Shown: positions 24,003 to 38,794 of the stretch, one piece after another
Position numbering within the stretch: the first letter of the stretch is position 1
How the letters are laid out: every line of letters starts with the position of its first letter
Source: Costus lasius
Taxonomy: Eukaryota > Streptophyta > Magnoliopsida > Zingiberales > Costaceae
Reading direction: 5' to 3'
Length of the DNA: 64,000 bases
NCBI GenBank assembly: GCA_027563935.2
Contig: JANVAS020000231.1
Span: forward strand, 12,046,001 to 12,110,000
Made by a program: the position numbers and the translations under genes
Notes under the pieces: generated by a model
What the model was told of the DNA's origin: nothing
The model's database searches: none
The model's input: only the letters and a program-made list of their open reading frames with translations

Positions 24003-27000
24003 TCAAATATGGATCATAATCAAGATCAATATCTTCATCATTAAAAGATAAAGATAAAGATAAATATTAATATCAAGATTGAAAATCAATATTACCACAG
24101 AGATCAAAATCGAGTTTAAGATGAATATTAGGAGCAAGATAAATATGAAGATTAGAAGATTAAAACCGAAATCGGAGATCAAAATGAAGATGAAGATAAT
24201 TATCACGAATAAGATCAATGTTATAATTAAGAATGAGAATAAGATTAATAACAATTAATGTTCATAATCGAGTTCAAAATTTTCATCATGATTAGATCAA
24301 TATCAATATCAATAAAAATATTAAGATTAAAGACCAAGATTACAAACAAGATCAAAATCAAGTTTAAGATTAAGATTAAAAAGAAGATAAAGATGAATAT
24401 CATAAGAAGAAGTTTGAAAAAATGATTAAAATTATGTTCAACATCATGATCATGGACAAAATCAATATTAAATTAATATTGCAAGATGATAAATATCAAA
24501 TGTGGATCATAATCAAGATCGACATCCACATCATTAAAATATCGAGATAAAGATAAATATTAATATCAAGATTGAAAATCAATATTACCACAGAGATCAA
24601 AATCGAGTTTAAGATGAATATTAGTAGTAAGATAAATATGAAGATTAGAAGATTAAAACCGAAATCGGAAATCAAAATAAACATGAAGATAATTATCAAG
24701 AATAAGATCAATGTTATAATTAAGAATGAGAATAAGATTAATAACAATTAAAGCTCATAATCGAGTTCAAAATTTTCATCATGATTAGATCAATATCAAT
24801 ATCAATAAAAATATTAAGATTAAAGACCAAGATTACAAACAAGATCAAAATCGAGTTTAAGATTAAGATTAAAAAGAAGATAAAGATGAATATCATAAGA
24901 AAAAGTTTGAAAAAATGTTTAAAATCATGATCAACATCATGATCATGGACAAAATCAATTTTAAATTAATATTGCAAGATGATAAATATCAAATATGGAT
25001 CATTATCAAGATCAATATCTTCATCATTAAAAGATCAAGATAAAGATAAATATTAATATCAAGATTGAAAATCAATATTACCACAGAGATCAAAATCGAG
25101 TTTAAGATGAATATTAGTAGTAAGATAAATATGAAGATTAGAAGATTAAAACCGAAATCGGAGATCAAAATAAAGATGAAGATAATTATCAAGAATAAGA
25201 TCAATGTTATAATTAAGAATGAGAATAATATTAATAACAATTAAAGCTCATAATCGAGTTCAAAATTTTCATCATGATTAGATCAATATCAATATCAATA
25301 AAAATATTAAGATTAAAGACCAAGATTACAAACAAGATCAAAATCGAGTTTAAGATTAAGATTAAAAAGAAGATAAAGATTAATATCATAAGAAGAAATT
25401 TGAAAAAATGATTAAAATCATGATCAGCATCATGATCATGGACAAAATCAATATTAAATTAATATTGCAAGATGATAAATATCAAATGTGGATCATAATC
25501 AAGATCAACATCCTCATCATTAAAACATCAAGATAAAGATAAATATTAATATCTAGATTGAAAATCAATATTACTACAGAGATCAAAATCGAGTTTAAGA
25601 TGAATATTAGGAGTAAGATAAATATGAAGATTAGAAGTTTAAAACCGAAATCGGAGATCAAAATGAAGATGAAGATAATTATCACGAATAAGATCAATGT
25701 TATAATTAAGAATGAGAATAAGATTAATAACAATTAAAGTTCATAATCGAGTTCAAAATTTTCATCATGATTAGATCAATATCAATATCAATAAAAATAT
25801 TAAGATTAAAGACCAAGATTACAAACAAGATCAAAATCGAGTTTAAGATTAAGATTAAAAAGAAGATAAAGATGAATATCATAAGAAAAAGTTTGAAAAA
25901 ATGTTTAAAATCATGATCAACATCATGATCATGGACAAAATCAATTTTAAATTAATATTGCAAGATGATAAATATCAAATATGGATCATTATCAAGATCA
26001 ATATCTTCATCATTAAAAGATCAAGATAAAGATAAATATTAATATCAAGATTGAAAATCAATATTACCACAGAGATCAAAATCGAGTTTAAGATGAATAT
26101 TAGTAGTAAGATAAATATGAAGATTAGAAGATTAAAACCGAAATCGTAGATCAAAATAAAGATGAAGATAATTATCAAGAATAAGATCAATGTTATAATT
26201 AAGAATGAGAATAAGATTAATAACAATTAAAGCTCATAATCGAGTTCAAAATTTTCATCACGATTAGATCAATATCAATATCAATAAAAAATATTAAGAT
26301 TAAAGACCAAGATTACAAACAAGATCAAAATCGAGTTTAAGATTAAGATTAAAAAGAAGATAAAGATGAATATCATAAGAAGAAGTTTGAAAAAATGATT
26401 AAAATCATGATCAACATGATGATCATGGACAAAATCAATATTAAATTAATATTGCAAGATGATAAATATCAAATATGGATCATAATCAAGATCAATATCT
26501 TCATCATTAAAAGATCAAGATAAAGATAAATATTAATATCAAGATTGAAAATCAATATTACCACAGAGATCAAAATCGAGTTTAAGATGAATATTAGTAG
26601 TAAGATAAATATGAAGATTAGAAGATTAAAACCGAAATCGGAGATCAAAATAAAGATGAAGATAATTATCAAGAATAAGATCAATGTTATAATTAAGAAT
26701 GAGTATAAGATTAATAACAATTAAAGCTCATAATCGAGTTCAAAATTTTCATCATGATTAGATCAATATCAATATCAATAAAAATATTAAGATTAAAGAC
26801 CAAGATTACAAACAAGATCAAAATCGAGTTTAAGATTAAGATTAAAAAGAAGATAAAGATGAATATCATAAAAAAAAGTTTGAAAACATGTTTAAAATCA
26901 TGATCAACATCATGATCATGGACAAAATCAATTTTAAATTAATATTGCAAGATGATAAATATCAAATATGGATCATTATCAAGATCAATATCTTCATCAT

Positions 27001-27454
27001 TAAAAGATCAAGATAAAGATAAATATTAATATCAAGATTGAAAATCAATATTACCACAGAGATCAAAATCGAGTTTAAGATGAATATTAGTAGTAAGATA
27101 AATATGAAGATTAGAAGATTAAAACCGAAATCGTAGATCAAAATAAAGATGAAGATAATTATCAAGAATAAGATCAATGTTATAATTAAGAATGAGAATA
27201 AGATTAATAACAATTAAAGCTCATAATCGAGTTCAAAATTTTCATCACGATTAGATCAATATCAATATCAATAAAAATATTAAGATTAAAGACCAAGATT
27301 ACAAACAAGATCAAAATCGAGTTTAAGATTAAGATTAAAAAGAAGATAAAGATGAATATCATAAGAAGAAGTTTGAAAAAATGATTAAAATCATGATCAA
27401 CATGATGATCATGGACAAAATCAATATTAAATTAATATTGCAAGATGATAAATA
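24003..27454. repeat. Seven-monomer higher-order repeat, copy 1
   Basis: Seven units, 3452 bp. The block opens with a unit having AAAGATAAAGATAAAG in place of GATCAAGATAAAG, followed by a unit with GACATCCACATCATTAAAATATCG. Next come a TCTAGATTG and AGAAGTTTAAAACCG unit (25482), a 494-bp unit with ATCGTAGATC (25975), a unit with GAGTATAAG (26469) and another ATCGTAGATC unit (26962). The same markers in nearly the same order recur from 27455. Confidence 0.8.
26286..26291. repeat. A6 run making a 494-bp monomer
   Basis: CAATAAAAAATATT here replaces the CAATAAAAATATT found in other units and lengthens the unit beginning at 25975 to 494 bp. It is the first of only two length changes in the whole array. 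Confidence 0.95.
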
Positions 27455-30400
27455 TCAAATATGGATCATAATCAAGATCTATATCTTCATCATTAAAAGA
27501 TAAAGATAAAGATAAATATTAATATCAAGATTGAAAATCAATATTACCACAGAGATCAAAATCGAGTTTAAGATGAATATTAGGAGTAAGATAAATATGA
27601 AGATTAGAAGATTAAAACCGAAATCGGAGATCAAAATGAAGATGAAGATAATTATCACGAATAAGATCAATGTTATAATTAAGAATGAGAATAAGATTAA
27701 TAACAATTAAAGTTCATAATCGAGTTCAAAATTTTCATCATGATTAGATCAATATCAATATCAATAAAAATATTAAGATTAAAGACCAAGATTACAAACA
27801 AGATCAAAATCAAGTTTAAGATTAAGATTAAAAAGAAGATAAAGATGAATATCATAAGAAGAAGTTTGAAAAAATGATTAAAATTATGTTCAACATCATG
27901 ATCATGGACAAAATCAATATTAAATTAATATTGCAAGATGATAAATATCAAATGTGGATCATAATCAAGATCGACATCCACATCATTAAAATATCGAGAT
28001 AAAGATAAATATTAATATCAAGATTGAAAATCAATATTACCACAGAGATCAAAATCGAGTTTAAGATGAATATTAGTAGTAAGATAAATATGAAGATTAG
28101 AAGATTAAAACCGAAATCGGAAATCAAAATAAACATGAAGATAATTATCAAGAATAAGATCAATGTTATAATTAAGAATGAGAATAAGATTAATAACAAT
28201 TAAAGCTCATAATCGAGTTCAAAATTTTCATCATGATTAGATCAATATCAATATCAATAAAAATATTAAGATTAAAGACCAAGATTACAAACAAGATCAA
28301 AATCGAGTTTAAGATTAAGATTAAAAAGAAGATAAAGATGAATATCATAAGAAAAAGTTTGAAAAAATGTTTAAAATCATGATCAACATCATGATCATGG
28401 ACAAAATCAATTTTAAATTAATATTGCAAGATGATAAATATCAAATATGGATCATTATCAAGATCAATATCTTCATCATTAAAAGATCAAGATAAAGATA
28501 AATATTAATATCAAGATTGAAAATCAATATTACCACAGAGATCAAAATCGAGTTTAAGATGAATATTAGTAGTAAGATAAATATGAAGATTAGAAGATTA
28601 AAACCGAAATCGTAGATCAAAATAAAGATGAAGATAATTATCAAGAATAAGATCAATGTTATAATTAAGAATGAGAATAAGATTAATAACAATTAAAGCT
28701 CATAATCGAGTTCAAAATTTTCATCACGATTAGATCAATATCAATATCAATAAAAATATTAAGATTAAAGACCAAGATTACAAACAAGATCAAAATCGAG
28801 TTTAAGATTAAGATTAAAAAGAAGATAAAGATGAATATCATAAGAAGAAGTTTGAAAAAATGATTAAAATCATGATCAACATGATGATCATGGACAAAAT
28901 CAATATTAAATTAATATTGCAAGATGATAAATATCAAATATGGATCATAATCAAGATCAATATCTTCAACATTAAAAGATCAAGATAAAGATAAATATTA
29001 ATATCAAGATTGAAAATCAATATTACCACAGAGATCAAAATCGAGTTTAAGATGAATATTAGTAGTAAGATAAATATGAAGATTAGAAGATTAAAACCGA
29101 AATCGGAGATCAAAATAAAGATGAAGATAATTATCAAGAATAAGATCAATGTTATAATTAAGAATGAGAATAATATTAATAACAATTAAAGCTCATAATC
29201 GAGTTCAAAATTTTCATCATGATTAGATCAATATCAATATCAATAAAAATATTAAGATTAAAGACCAAGATTACAAACAAGATCAAAATCGAGTTTAAGA
29301 TTAAGATTAAAAAGAAGATAAAGATTAATATCATAAGAAGAAATTTGAAAAAATGATTAAAATCATGATCAGCATCATGATCATGGACAAAATCAATCTT
29401 AAATTAATATTGCAAGATGATAAATATCAAATGTGGATCATAATCAAGATCAACATCCTCATCATTAAAACATCAAGATAAAGATAAATATTAATATCTA
29501 GATTGAAAATCAATATTACTACAGAGATCAAAATCGAGTTTAAGATGAATATTAGGAGTAAGATAAATATGAAGATTAGAAGTTTAAAACCGAAATCGGA
29601 GATCAAAATGAAGATGAAGATAATTATCACGAATAAGATCAATGTTATAATTAAGAATGAGAATAAGATTAATAACAATTAAAGTTCATAATCGAGTTCA
29701 AAATTTTCATCATGATTAGATCAATATCAATATCAATAAAAATATTAAGATTAAAGACCAAGATTACAAACAAGATCAAAATCGAGTTTAAGATTAAGAT
29801 TAAAAAGAAGATAAAGATGAATATCATAAGAAAAAGTGTGAAAAAATGTTTAAAATCATGATCAACATCATGATCATGGACAAAATCAATTTTAAATTAA
29901 TATTGCAAGATGATAAATATCAAATATGGATCATTATCAAGATCAATATCTTCATCATTAAAAGATCAAGATAAAGATAAATATTAATATCAAGATTGAA
30001 AATCAATATTACCACAGAGATCAAAATCGAGTTTAAGATGAATATTAGTAGTAAGATAAATATGAAGATTAGAAGATTAAAACCGAAATCGTAGATCAAA
30101 ATAAAGATGAAGATAATTATCAAGAATAAGATCAATGTTATAATTAAGAATGAGAATAAGATTAATAACAATTAAAGCTCATAATCGAGTTCAAAATTTT
30201 CATCACGATTAGATCAATATCAATATCAATAAAAAATATTAAGATTAAAGACCAAGATTACAAACAAGATCAAAATCGAGTTTAAGATTAAGATTAAAAA
30301 GAAGATAAAGATGAATATCATAAGAAGAAGTTTGAAAAAATGATTAAAATCATGATCAACATGATGATCATGGACAAAATCAATATTAAATTAATATTGC

Positions 30401-31399
30401 AAGATGATAAATATCAAATATGGATCATAATCAAGATCAATATCTTCATCATTAAAAGATCAAGATAAAGATAAATATTAATATCAAGATTGAAAATCAA
30501 TATTACCACAGAGATCAAAATCGAGTTTAAGATGAATATTAGTAGTAAGATAAATATGAAGATTAGAAGATTAAAACCGAAATCGGAGATCAAAATAAAG
30601 ATGAAGATAATTATCAAGAATAAGATCAATGTTATAATTAAGAATGAGTATAAGATTAATAACAATTAAAGCTCATAATCGAGTTCAAAATTTTCATCAT
30701 GATTAGATCAATATCAATATCAATAAAAATATTAAGATTAAAGACCAAGATTACAAACAAGATCAAAATCGAGTTTAAGATTAAGATTAAAAAGAAGATA
30801 AAGATGAATATCATAAGAAAAAGTTTGAAAAAATGTTTAAAATCATGATCAACATCATGATCATGGACAAAATCAATTTTAAATTAATATTGCAAGATGA
30901 TAAATATCAAATATGGATCATTATCAAGATCAATATCTTCATCATTAAAAGATCAAGATAAAGATAAATATTAATATCAAGATTGAAAATAAATATTACC
31001 ACAGAGATCAAAATCGAGTTTAAGATGAATATTAGTAGTAAGATAAATATGAAGATTAGAAGATTAAAACCGAAATCGTAGATCAAAATAAAGATGAAGA
31101 TAATTATCAAGAATAAGATCAATGTTATAATTAAGAATGAGAATAAGATTAATAACAATTAAAGCTCATAATCGAGTTCAAAATTTTCATCACGATTAGA
31201 TCAATATCAATATCAATAAAAATATTAAGATTAAAGACCAAGATTACAAACAAGATCAAAATCGAGTTTAAGATTAAGATTAAAAAGAAGATAAAGATGA
31301 ATATCATAAGAAGAAGTTTGAAAAAATGATTAAAATCATGATCAACATGATGATCATGGACAAAATCAATATTAAATTAATATTACAAGATGATAAATA
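27455..31399. repeat. Higher-order repeat copy 2, expanded to eight monomers
   Basis: Eight units, 3945 bp. The order follows copy 1, with one extra unit between the GACATCCACATC unit (27948) and the TCTAGATTG unit (29427). Copy 1 has one unit there (24989) and copy 2 has two (28441, 28934). The inserted A of copy 1 at 26286-26291 is reproduced at 30231-30236. Confidence 0.8.
30231..30236. repeat. A6 run making the second 494-bp monomer
   Basis: Same A5-to-A6 change at the same place in the unit beginning at 29920, 3945 bp downstream of the first. Block duplication explains both better than two independent slippage events. Confidence 0.95.
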
Positions 31400-32385
31400 T
31401 CAAATATGGATCATAATCAAGATCAATATCTTCATCATTAAAAGATCAAGATAAAGATAAATATTAATATCTAGATTGAAAATCAATATTACTACAGAGA
31501 TCAAAATCGAGTTTAAGATGAATATTAGGAGTAAGATAAATATGAAGATTAGAAGTTTAAAACCGAAATCGGAGATCAAAATGAAGATGAAGATAATTAT
31601 CACGAATAAGATCAATGTTATAATTAAGAATGAGAATAAGATTAATAACAATTAAAGCTCATAATCGAGTTCAAAATTTTCATCATGATTAGATCAATAT
31701 CAATATCAATAAAAATATTAAGATTAAAGACCAAGATTACAAACAAGATCAAAATCGAGTTTAAGATTAAGATTAAAAAGAAGATAAAGATTAATATCAT
31801 AAGAAGAAATTTGAAAAAATGATTAAAATCATGATCAGCATCATGATCATGGACAAAATCAATATTAAATTAATATTGCAAGATGATAAATATCAAATGT
31901 GGATCATAATCAAGATCAACATCCTCATCATTAAAACATCAAGATAAAGATAAATATTAATATCTAGATTGAAAATCAATATTACTACAGAGATCAAAAT
32001 CGAGTTTAAGATGAATATTAGGAGTAAGATAAATATGAAGATTAGAAGTTTAAAACCGAAATCGGAGATCAAAATGAAGATGAAGATAATTATCACGAAT
32101 AAGATCAATGTTATAATTAAGAATGAGAATAAGATTAATAACAATTAAAGTTCATAATCGAGTTCAAAATTTTCATCATGATTAGATCAATATCAATATC
32201 AATAAAAATATTAAGATTAAAGACCAAGATTACAAACAAGATCAAAATCGAGTTTAAGATTAACATTAAAAAGAAGATAAAGATGAATATCATAAGAAGA
32301 AGTTTGAAAAAATGTTTAAAATCATGATCAACATCATGATCATGGACAAAATCAATTTTAAATTAATTTTGCAAGATGATAAATA

Positions 32386-35300
32386 TCAAATATGGATCAT
32401 AATCAAGATCAATATCTTCATCATTAAAAGATCAAGATAAAGATAAATATTAATATCAAGATTGAAAATCAATATTACCACAGAGATCAAAATCGAGTTT
32501 AAGATGAATATTAGTAGTAAGATAAATATGAAGATTAGAAGATTAAAACCGAAATCGGAGATCAAAATAAAGATGAAGATAATTATCAAGAATAAGATCA
32601 ATGTTATAATTAAGAATGAGAATAAGATTAATAACAATTAAAGCTCATAATCGAGTTCAAAATTTTCATCACGATTAGATCAATATCAATATCAAGAAAA
32701 ATATTAAGATTAAAGACCAAGATGACATACAAGATCAAAATCGAGTTTAAGATTAAGATTAAAAAGAAGATAAAGATGAATATCATAAGAAAAAGTTTGA
32801 AAAAATGATTAAAATCATGATCAACATCGTGATCATGGACAAAATCAATATTAAATTAATATTGCAAAATGATAAATATCAAATATGGATCATAATCAAG
32901 ATCAACATCCTCATCATTAAAAGATCAAGATAAAGATAAATATTAATATCAAGATTGAAAATCAATTTTACCATAGAGATCAAAATCGAGTTTAAGAAGA
33001 ATATTAGGAGTAAGATAAATATGAAGATTAGAAGATTAAAACCGAAATCGGAGATCAAAATGAAGATGAAGATAATTATCAAGAATAAGATCAATGTTAT
33101 AATTAAGAATGAGTATAAGATTAATAACAATTAAAGCTCATAATCGAGTTCAAAATTTTCATCATGATTAGATCAATATCAATATCAATAAAAATATTAA
33201 GATTAAAGACCAAGATTACAAACAAGATCAAAATCGAGTTTAAGATTAAGATTAAAAAGAAGATAAAGATTAATATCATAAGAAGAAATTTGAAAAAATG
33301 ATTAAAATCATGATCAATATCATGATCATGGACAAAATCAATATTAAATTAATATTGCAAGATGATAAATATCAAATGTGGATCATAATCAAGATCAACA
33401 TCCTCATCATTAAAACATCAAGATAATGATAAATATTAATATCTAGATTGAAAATCAATATTACTACAGAGATCAAAATCGAGTTTAAGATGAATATTAG
33501 GAGTAAGATAAATATGAAGATTAGAAGTTTAAAACCGAAATCGGAGATCAAAATGAAGATGAAGATAATTATCACGAATATGATCAATGTTATAATTAAG
33601 AATGAGAATAAGATTAATAACAATTAAAGTTCATAATCGAGTTCAAAATTTTCATCATGATTAGATCAATATCAATATCAATAAAAATATTAAGATTAAA
33701 GACCAAGATTACAAACAAGATCAAAATCGAGTTTAAGATTAAGATTAAAAAAAAGATAAAGATGAATATCATAAGAAAAAGTTTGAAAAAATGATTAAAA
33801 TCATGATCAACATCGTGATCATGGACAAAATCAATATTAAATTAATATTGCAAAATGATAAATATCAAATATGGATCATAATCAAGATCAACATCCTCAT
33901 CATTAAAAGATCAAGATAAAGATAAATATTAATATCAAGATTGAAAATCAATTTTACCATAGAGATCAAAATCGAGTTTAAGAAGAATATTAGGAGTAAG
34001 ATAAATATGAAGATTAGAAGATTAAAACCGAAATCGGAGATCAAAATGAAGATGAAGATAATTATCAAGAATAAGATCAATGTTATAATTAAGAATGAGT
34101 ATAAGATTAATAACAATTAAAGCTCATAATCGAGTTCAAAATTTTCATCATGATTAGATCAATATCAATATCAATAAAAATATTAAGATTAAAGACCAAG
34201 ATTACAAACAAGATCAAAATCGAGTTTAAGATTAAGATTAAAAAGAAGATAAAGATGAATATCATAAGAAGAAGTTTGAAAAAATGATTAAAATCATGAT
34301 CAACATGATGATCATGGACAAAATCAATATTAAATTAATATTGCAAGATGATAAATATCAAATATGGATCATAATCAAGATCAATATCTTCAACATTAAA
34401 AGATCAAGATAAAGATAAATATTAATATCAAGATTGAAAATCAATATTACCACAGAGATCAAAATCGAGTTTAAGATGAATATTAGTAGTAAGATAAATA
34501 TGAAGATTAGAAGATTAAAACCGAAATCGGAGATCAAAATAAAGATGAAGATAATTATCAAGAATAAGATCAATGTTATAATTAAGAATGAGAATAATAT
34601 TAATAACAATTAAAGCTCATAATCGAGTTCAAAATTTTCATCATGATTAGATCAATATCAATATCAATAAAAATATTAAGATTAAAGACCAAGATTACAA
34701 ACAAGATCAAAATCGAGTTTAAGATTAAGATTAAAAAGAAGATAAAGATTAATATCATAAGAAGAAATTTGAAAAAATGATTAAAATCATGATCAGCATC
34801 ATGATCATGGACAAAATCAATATTAAATTAATATTGCAAGATGATAAATATCAAATGTGGATCATAATCAAGATCAACATCCTCATCATTAAAACATCAA
34901 GATAAAGATAAATATTAATATCTAGATTGAAAATCAATATTACTACAGAGATCAAAATCGAGTTTAAGATGAATATTAGGAGTAAGATAAATATGAAGAT
35001 TAGAAGTTTAAAACCGAAATCGGAGATCAAAATGAAGATGAAGATAATTATCACGAATATGATCAATGTTATAATTAAGAATGAGAATAAGATTAATAAC
35101 AATTAAAGTTCATAATCGAGTTCAAAATTTTCATCATGATTAGATCAATATCAATATCAATAAAAATATTAAGATTAAAGACCAAGATTACAAACAAGAT
35201 CAAAATCGAGTTTAAGATTAACATTAAAAAGAAGATAAAGATGAATATCATAAGAAGAAGTTTGAAAAAATGTTTAAAATCATGATCAACATCATGATCA

Positions 35301-36329
35301 TGGACAAAATCAATTTTAAATTAATTTTGCAAGATGATAAATATCAAATATGGATCATAATCAAGATCAATATCTTCATCATTAAAAGATCAAGATAAAG
35401 ATAAATATTAATATCAAGATTGAAAATCAATATTACCACAGAGATCAAAATCGAGTTTAAGATGAATATTAGTAGTAAGATAAATATGAAGATTAGAAGA
35501 TTAAAACCGAAATCGGAGATCAAAATAAAGATGAAGATAATTATCAAGAATAAGATCAATGTTATAATTAAGAATGAGAATAAGATTAATAACAATTAAA
35601 GCTCATAATCGAGTTCAAAATTTTCATCACGATTAGATCAATATCAATATCAAGAAAAATATTAAGATTAAAGACCAAGATGACATACAAGATCAAAATC
35701 GAGTTTAAGATTAAGATTAAAAAGAAGATAAAGATGAATATCATAAGAAAAAGTTTGAAAAAATGATTAAAATCATGATCAACATCGTGATCATGGACAA
35801 AATCAATATTAAATTAATATTGCAAAATGATAAATATCAAATATGGATCATAATCAAGATCAACATCCTCATCATTAAAAGATCAAGATAAAGATAAATA
35901 TTAATATCAAGATTGAAAATCAATTTTACCATAGAGATCAAAATCGAGTTTAAGAAGAATATTAGGAGTAAGATAAATATGAAGATTAGAAGATTAAAAC
36001 CGAAATCGGAGATCAAAATGAAGATGAAGATAATTATCAAGAATAAGATCAATGTTATAATTAAGAATGAGTATAAGATTAATAACAATTAAAGCTCATA
36101 ATCGAGTTCAAAATTTTCATCATGATTAGATCAATATCAATATCAATAAAAATATTAAGATTAAAGACCAAGATTACAAACAAGATCAAAATCGAGTTTA
36201 AGATTAAGATTAAAAAGAAGATAAAGATGAATATCATAAGAAGAAGTTTGAAAAAATGATTAAAATCATGATCAACATGATGATCATGGACAAAATCAAT
36301 ATTAAATTAATATTGCAAGATGATAAATA
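32386..36329. repeat. Mixed monomer block with duplicated pair
   Basis: Units at 32386 and 35344 share the private changes CAATATCAAGAAAAATATT and AAGATGACATACAAG, and both are followed by CAATTTTACCATAG units (32879, 35837). The same pair recurs at 42739 and 43232, 21 units from the first. This shows long-range copying within the array. The unit at 34358 shares CTTCAACATT with that at 28934. Confidence 0.7.
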
Positions 36330-36822
36330 TCAAATATGGATCATAATCAAGATCAATATCTTCATCATTAAAAGATCAAGATAAAGATAAATATTAATAT
36401 CAAGATTGAAAATCAATATTACCACAGAGATCAAAATCGAGTTTAAGATGAATATTAGTAGTAAGATAAATATGAAGATTAGAAGATTAAAACCGAAATC
36501 GGAAATCAAAATAAACATGAAGATAATTATCAAGAATAAGATCAATGTTATAATTAAGAATGAGAATAAGATTAATAACAATTAAAGGTCATAATCGAGT
36601 TCAAAATTTTCATCATGATTAGATCAATATCAATATCAATAAAAATATTAAGATTAAAGACCAAGATTACAAACAAGATCAAAATCGAGTTTAAGATTAA
36701 GATTAAAAAGAAGATAAAGATGAATATCATAAGAAAAAGTTTGAAAAAATGTTTAAAATCATGATCAACATCATGATCATGGACAAAATCAATTTTAAAT
36801 TAATATTGCAAGATGATAAATA

Positions 36823-38794
36823 TCAAAGATGGATCATTATCAAGATCAATATCTTCATCATTAAAAGATCAAGATAAAGATAAATATTAATATCAAGATT
36901 GAAAATCAATATTACCACAGAGATCAAAATCGAGTTTAAGATGAATATTAGTAGTAAGATAAATATGAAGATTAGAAGATTAAAACCGAAATCGTAGATC
37001 AAAATAAAGATGAAGATAATTATCAAGAATAAGATCAATGTTATAATTAAGAATGAGAATAAGATTAATAACAATTAAAGCTCATAATCGAGTTCAAAAT
37101 TTTCATCATGATTAGATCAATATCAATATCAATAAAAATATTAAGATTAAAGACCAAGATTACAAACAAGATCAAAATCGAGTTTAAGATTAAGATTAAA
37201 AAGAAGATAAAGATGAATATCATAAGAAAAAGTTTGAAAAAATGTTTAAAATCATGATCAACATCATGATCATGGACAAAATCAATTTTAAATTAATATT
37301 GCAAGATGATAAATATCAAATATGGATCATTATCAAGATCAATATCTTCATCATTAAAAGATCAAGATAAAGATAAATATTAATATCAAGATTGAGAATC
37401 AATATTACCACAGAGATCAAAATCGAGTTTAAGATGAATATTAGTAGTAAGATAAATATGAAGATTAGAAGATTAAAACCGAAATCGTAGATCAAAATAA
37501 AGATGAAGATAATTATCAAGAATAAGATCAATGTTATAATTAAGAATGAGAATAAGATTAATAACAATTAAAGCTCATAATCGAGTTCAAAATTTTCATC
37601 ACGATTAGATCAATATCAATATCAATAAAAATATTAAGATTAAAGACCAAGATTACAAACAAGATCAAAATCGAGTTTAAGATTAAGATTAAAAAGAAGA
37701 TAAAGATGAATATCATAAGAAGAAGTTTGAAAAAATGATTAAAATCATGATCAACATGATGATCATGGACAAAATCAATATTAAATTAATATTGCAAGAT
37801 GATAAATATCAAATATGGATCATAATCAAGATCAATATCTTCATCATTAAAAGATCAAGATAAAGATAAATATTAATATCAAGATTGAAAATCAATATTA
37901 CCACAGAGATCAAAATCGAGTTTAAGATGAATATTAGTAGTAAGATAAATATGAAGATTAGAAGATTAAAACCGAAATCGGAGATCAAAATAAAGATGAA
38001 GATAATTATCAAGAATAAGATCAATGTTATAATTAAGAATGAGAATAAGATTAATATCAATTAAAGCTCATAATCGAGTTCAAAATTTTCATCATGATTA
38101 GATCAATATCAATATCAATAAAAATATTAAGATTAAAGACCAAGATTACAAACAAGATCAAAATCGAGTTTAAGATTAAGATTAAAAAGAAGATAAAGAT
38201 TAATATCATAAGAAGAAATTTGAAAAAATGATTAAAATCATGATCAGCATCATGATCATGGACAAAATCAATATTAAATTAATATTGCAAGATGATAAAT
38301 ATCAAATGTGGATCATAATCAAGATCAACATCCTCATCATTAAAACATCAAGATAAAGATAAATATTAATATCTAGATTGAAAATCAATATTACTACAGA
38401 GATCAAAATCGAGTTTAAGATGAATATTAGGAGTAAGATAAATATGAAGATTAGAAGTTTAAAACCGAAATCGGAGATCAAAATGAAGATGAAGATAATT
38501 ATCACGAATAAGATCAATGTTATAATTAAGAATGAGAATAAGATTAATAACAATTAAAGTTCATAATCGAGTTCAAAATTTTCATCATGATTAGATCAAT
38601 ATCAATATCAATAAAAATATTAAGATTAAAGACCAAGATTACAAACAAGATCAAAATCGAGTTTAAGATTAAGATTAAAAAGAAGATAAAGATGAATATC
38701 ATAAGAAAAAGTTTGAAAAAATGTTTAAAATCATGATCAACATCATGATCATGGACAAAATCAATTTTAAATTAATATTGCAAGATGATAAATA
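36823..38794. repeat. Four-monomer tandem duplication, copy 1
   Basis: Four units, 1972 bp. Markers in order: an ATCGTAGATC unit followed by TCATCATGATTAG (36823), a unit with GATTGAGAATC (37316), a unit ending TTAATATCAATTAAAG (37809) and a TCTAGATTG/AGAAGTTTAAAACC unit (38302). All recur in order from 38795. Confidence 0.88.
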
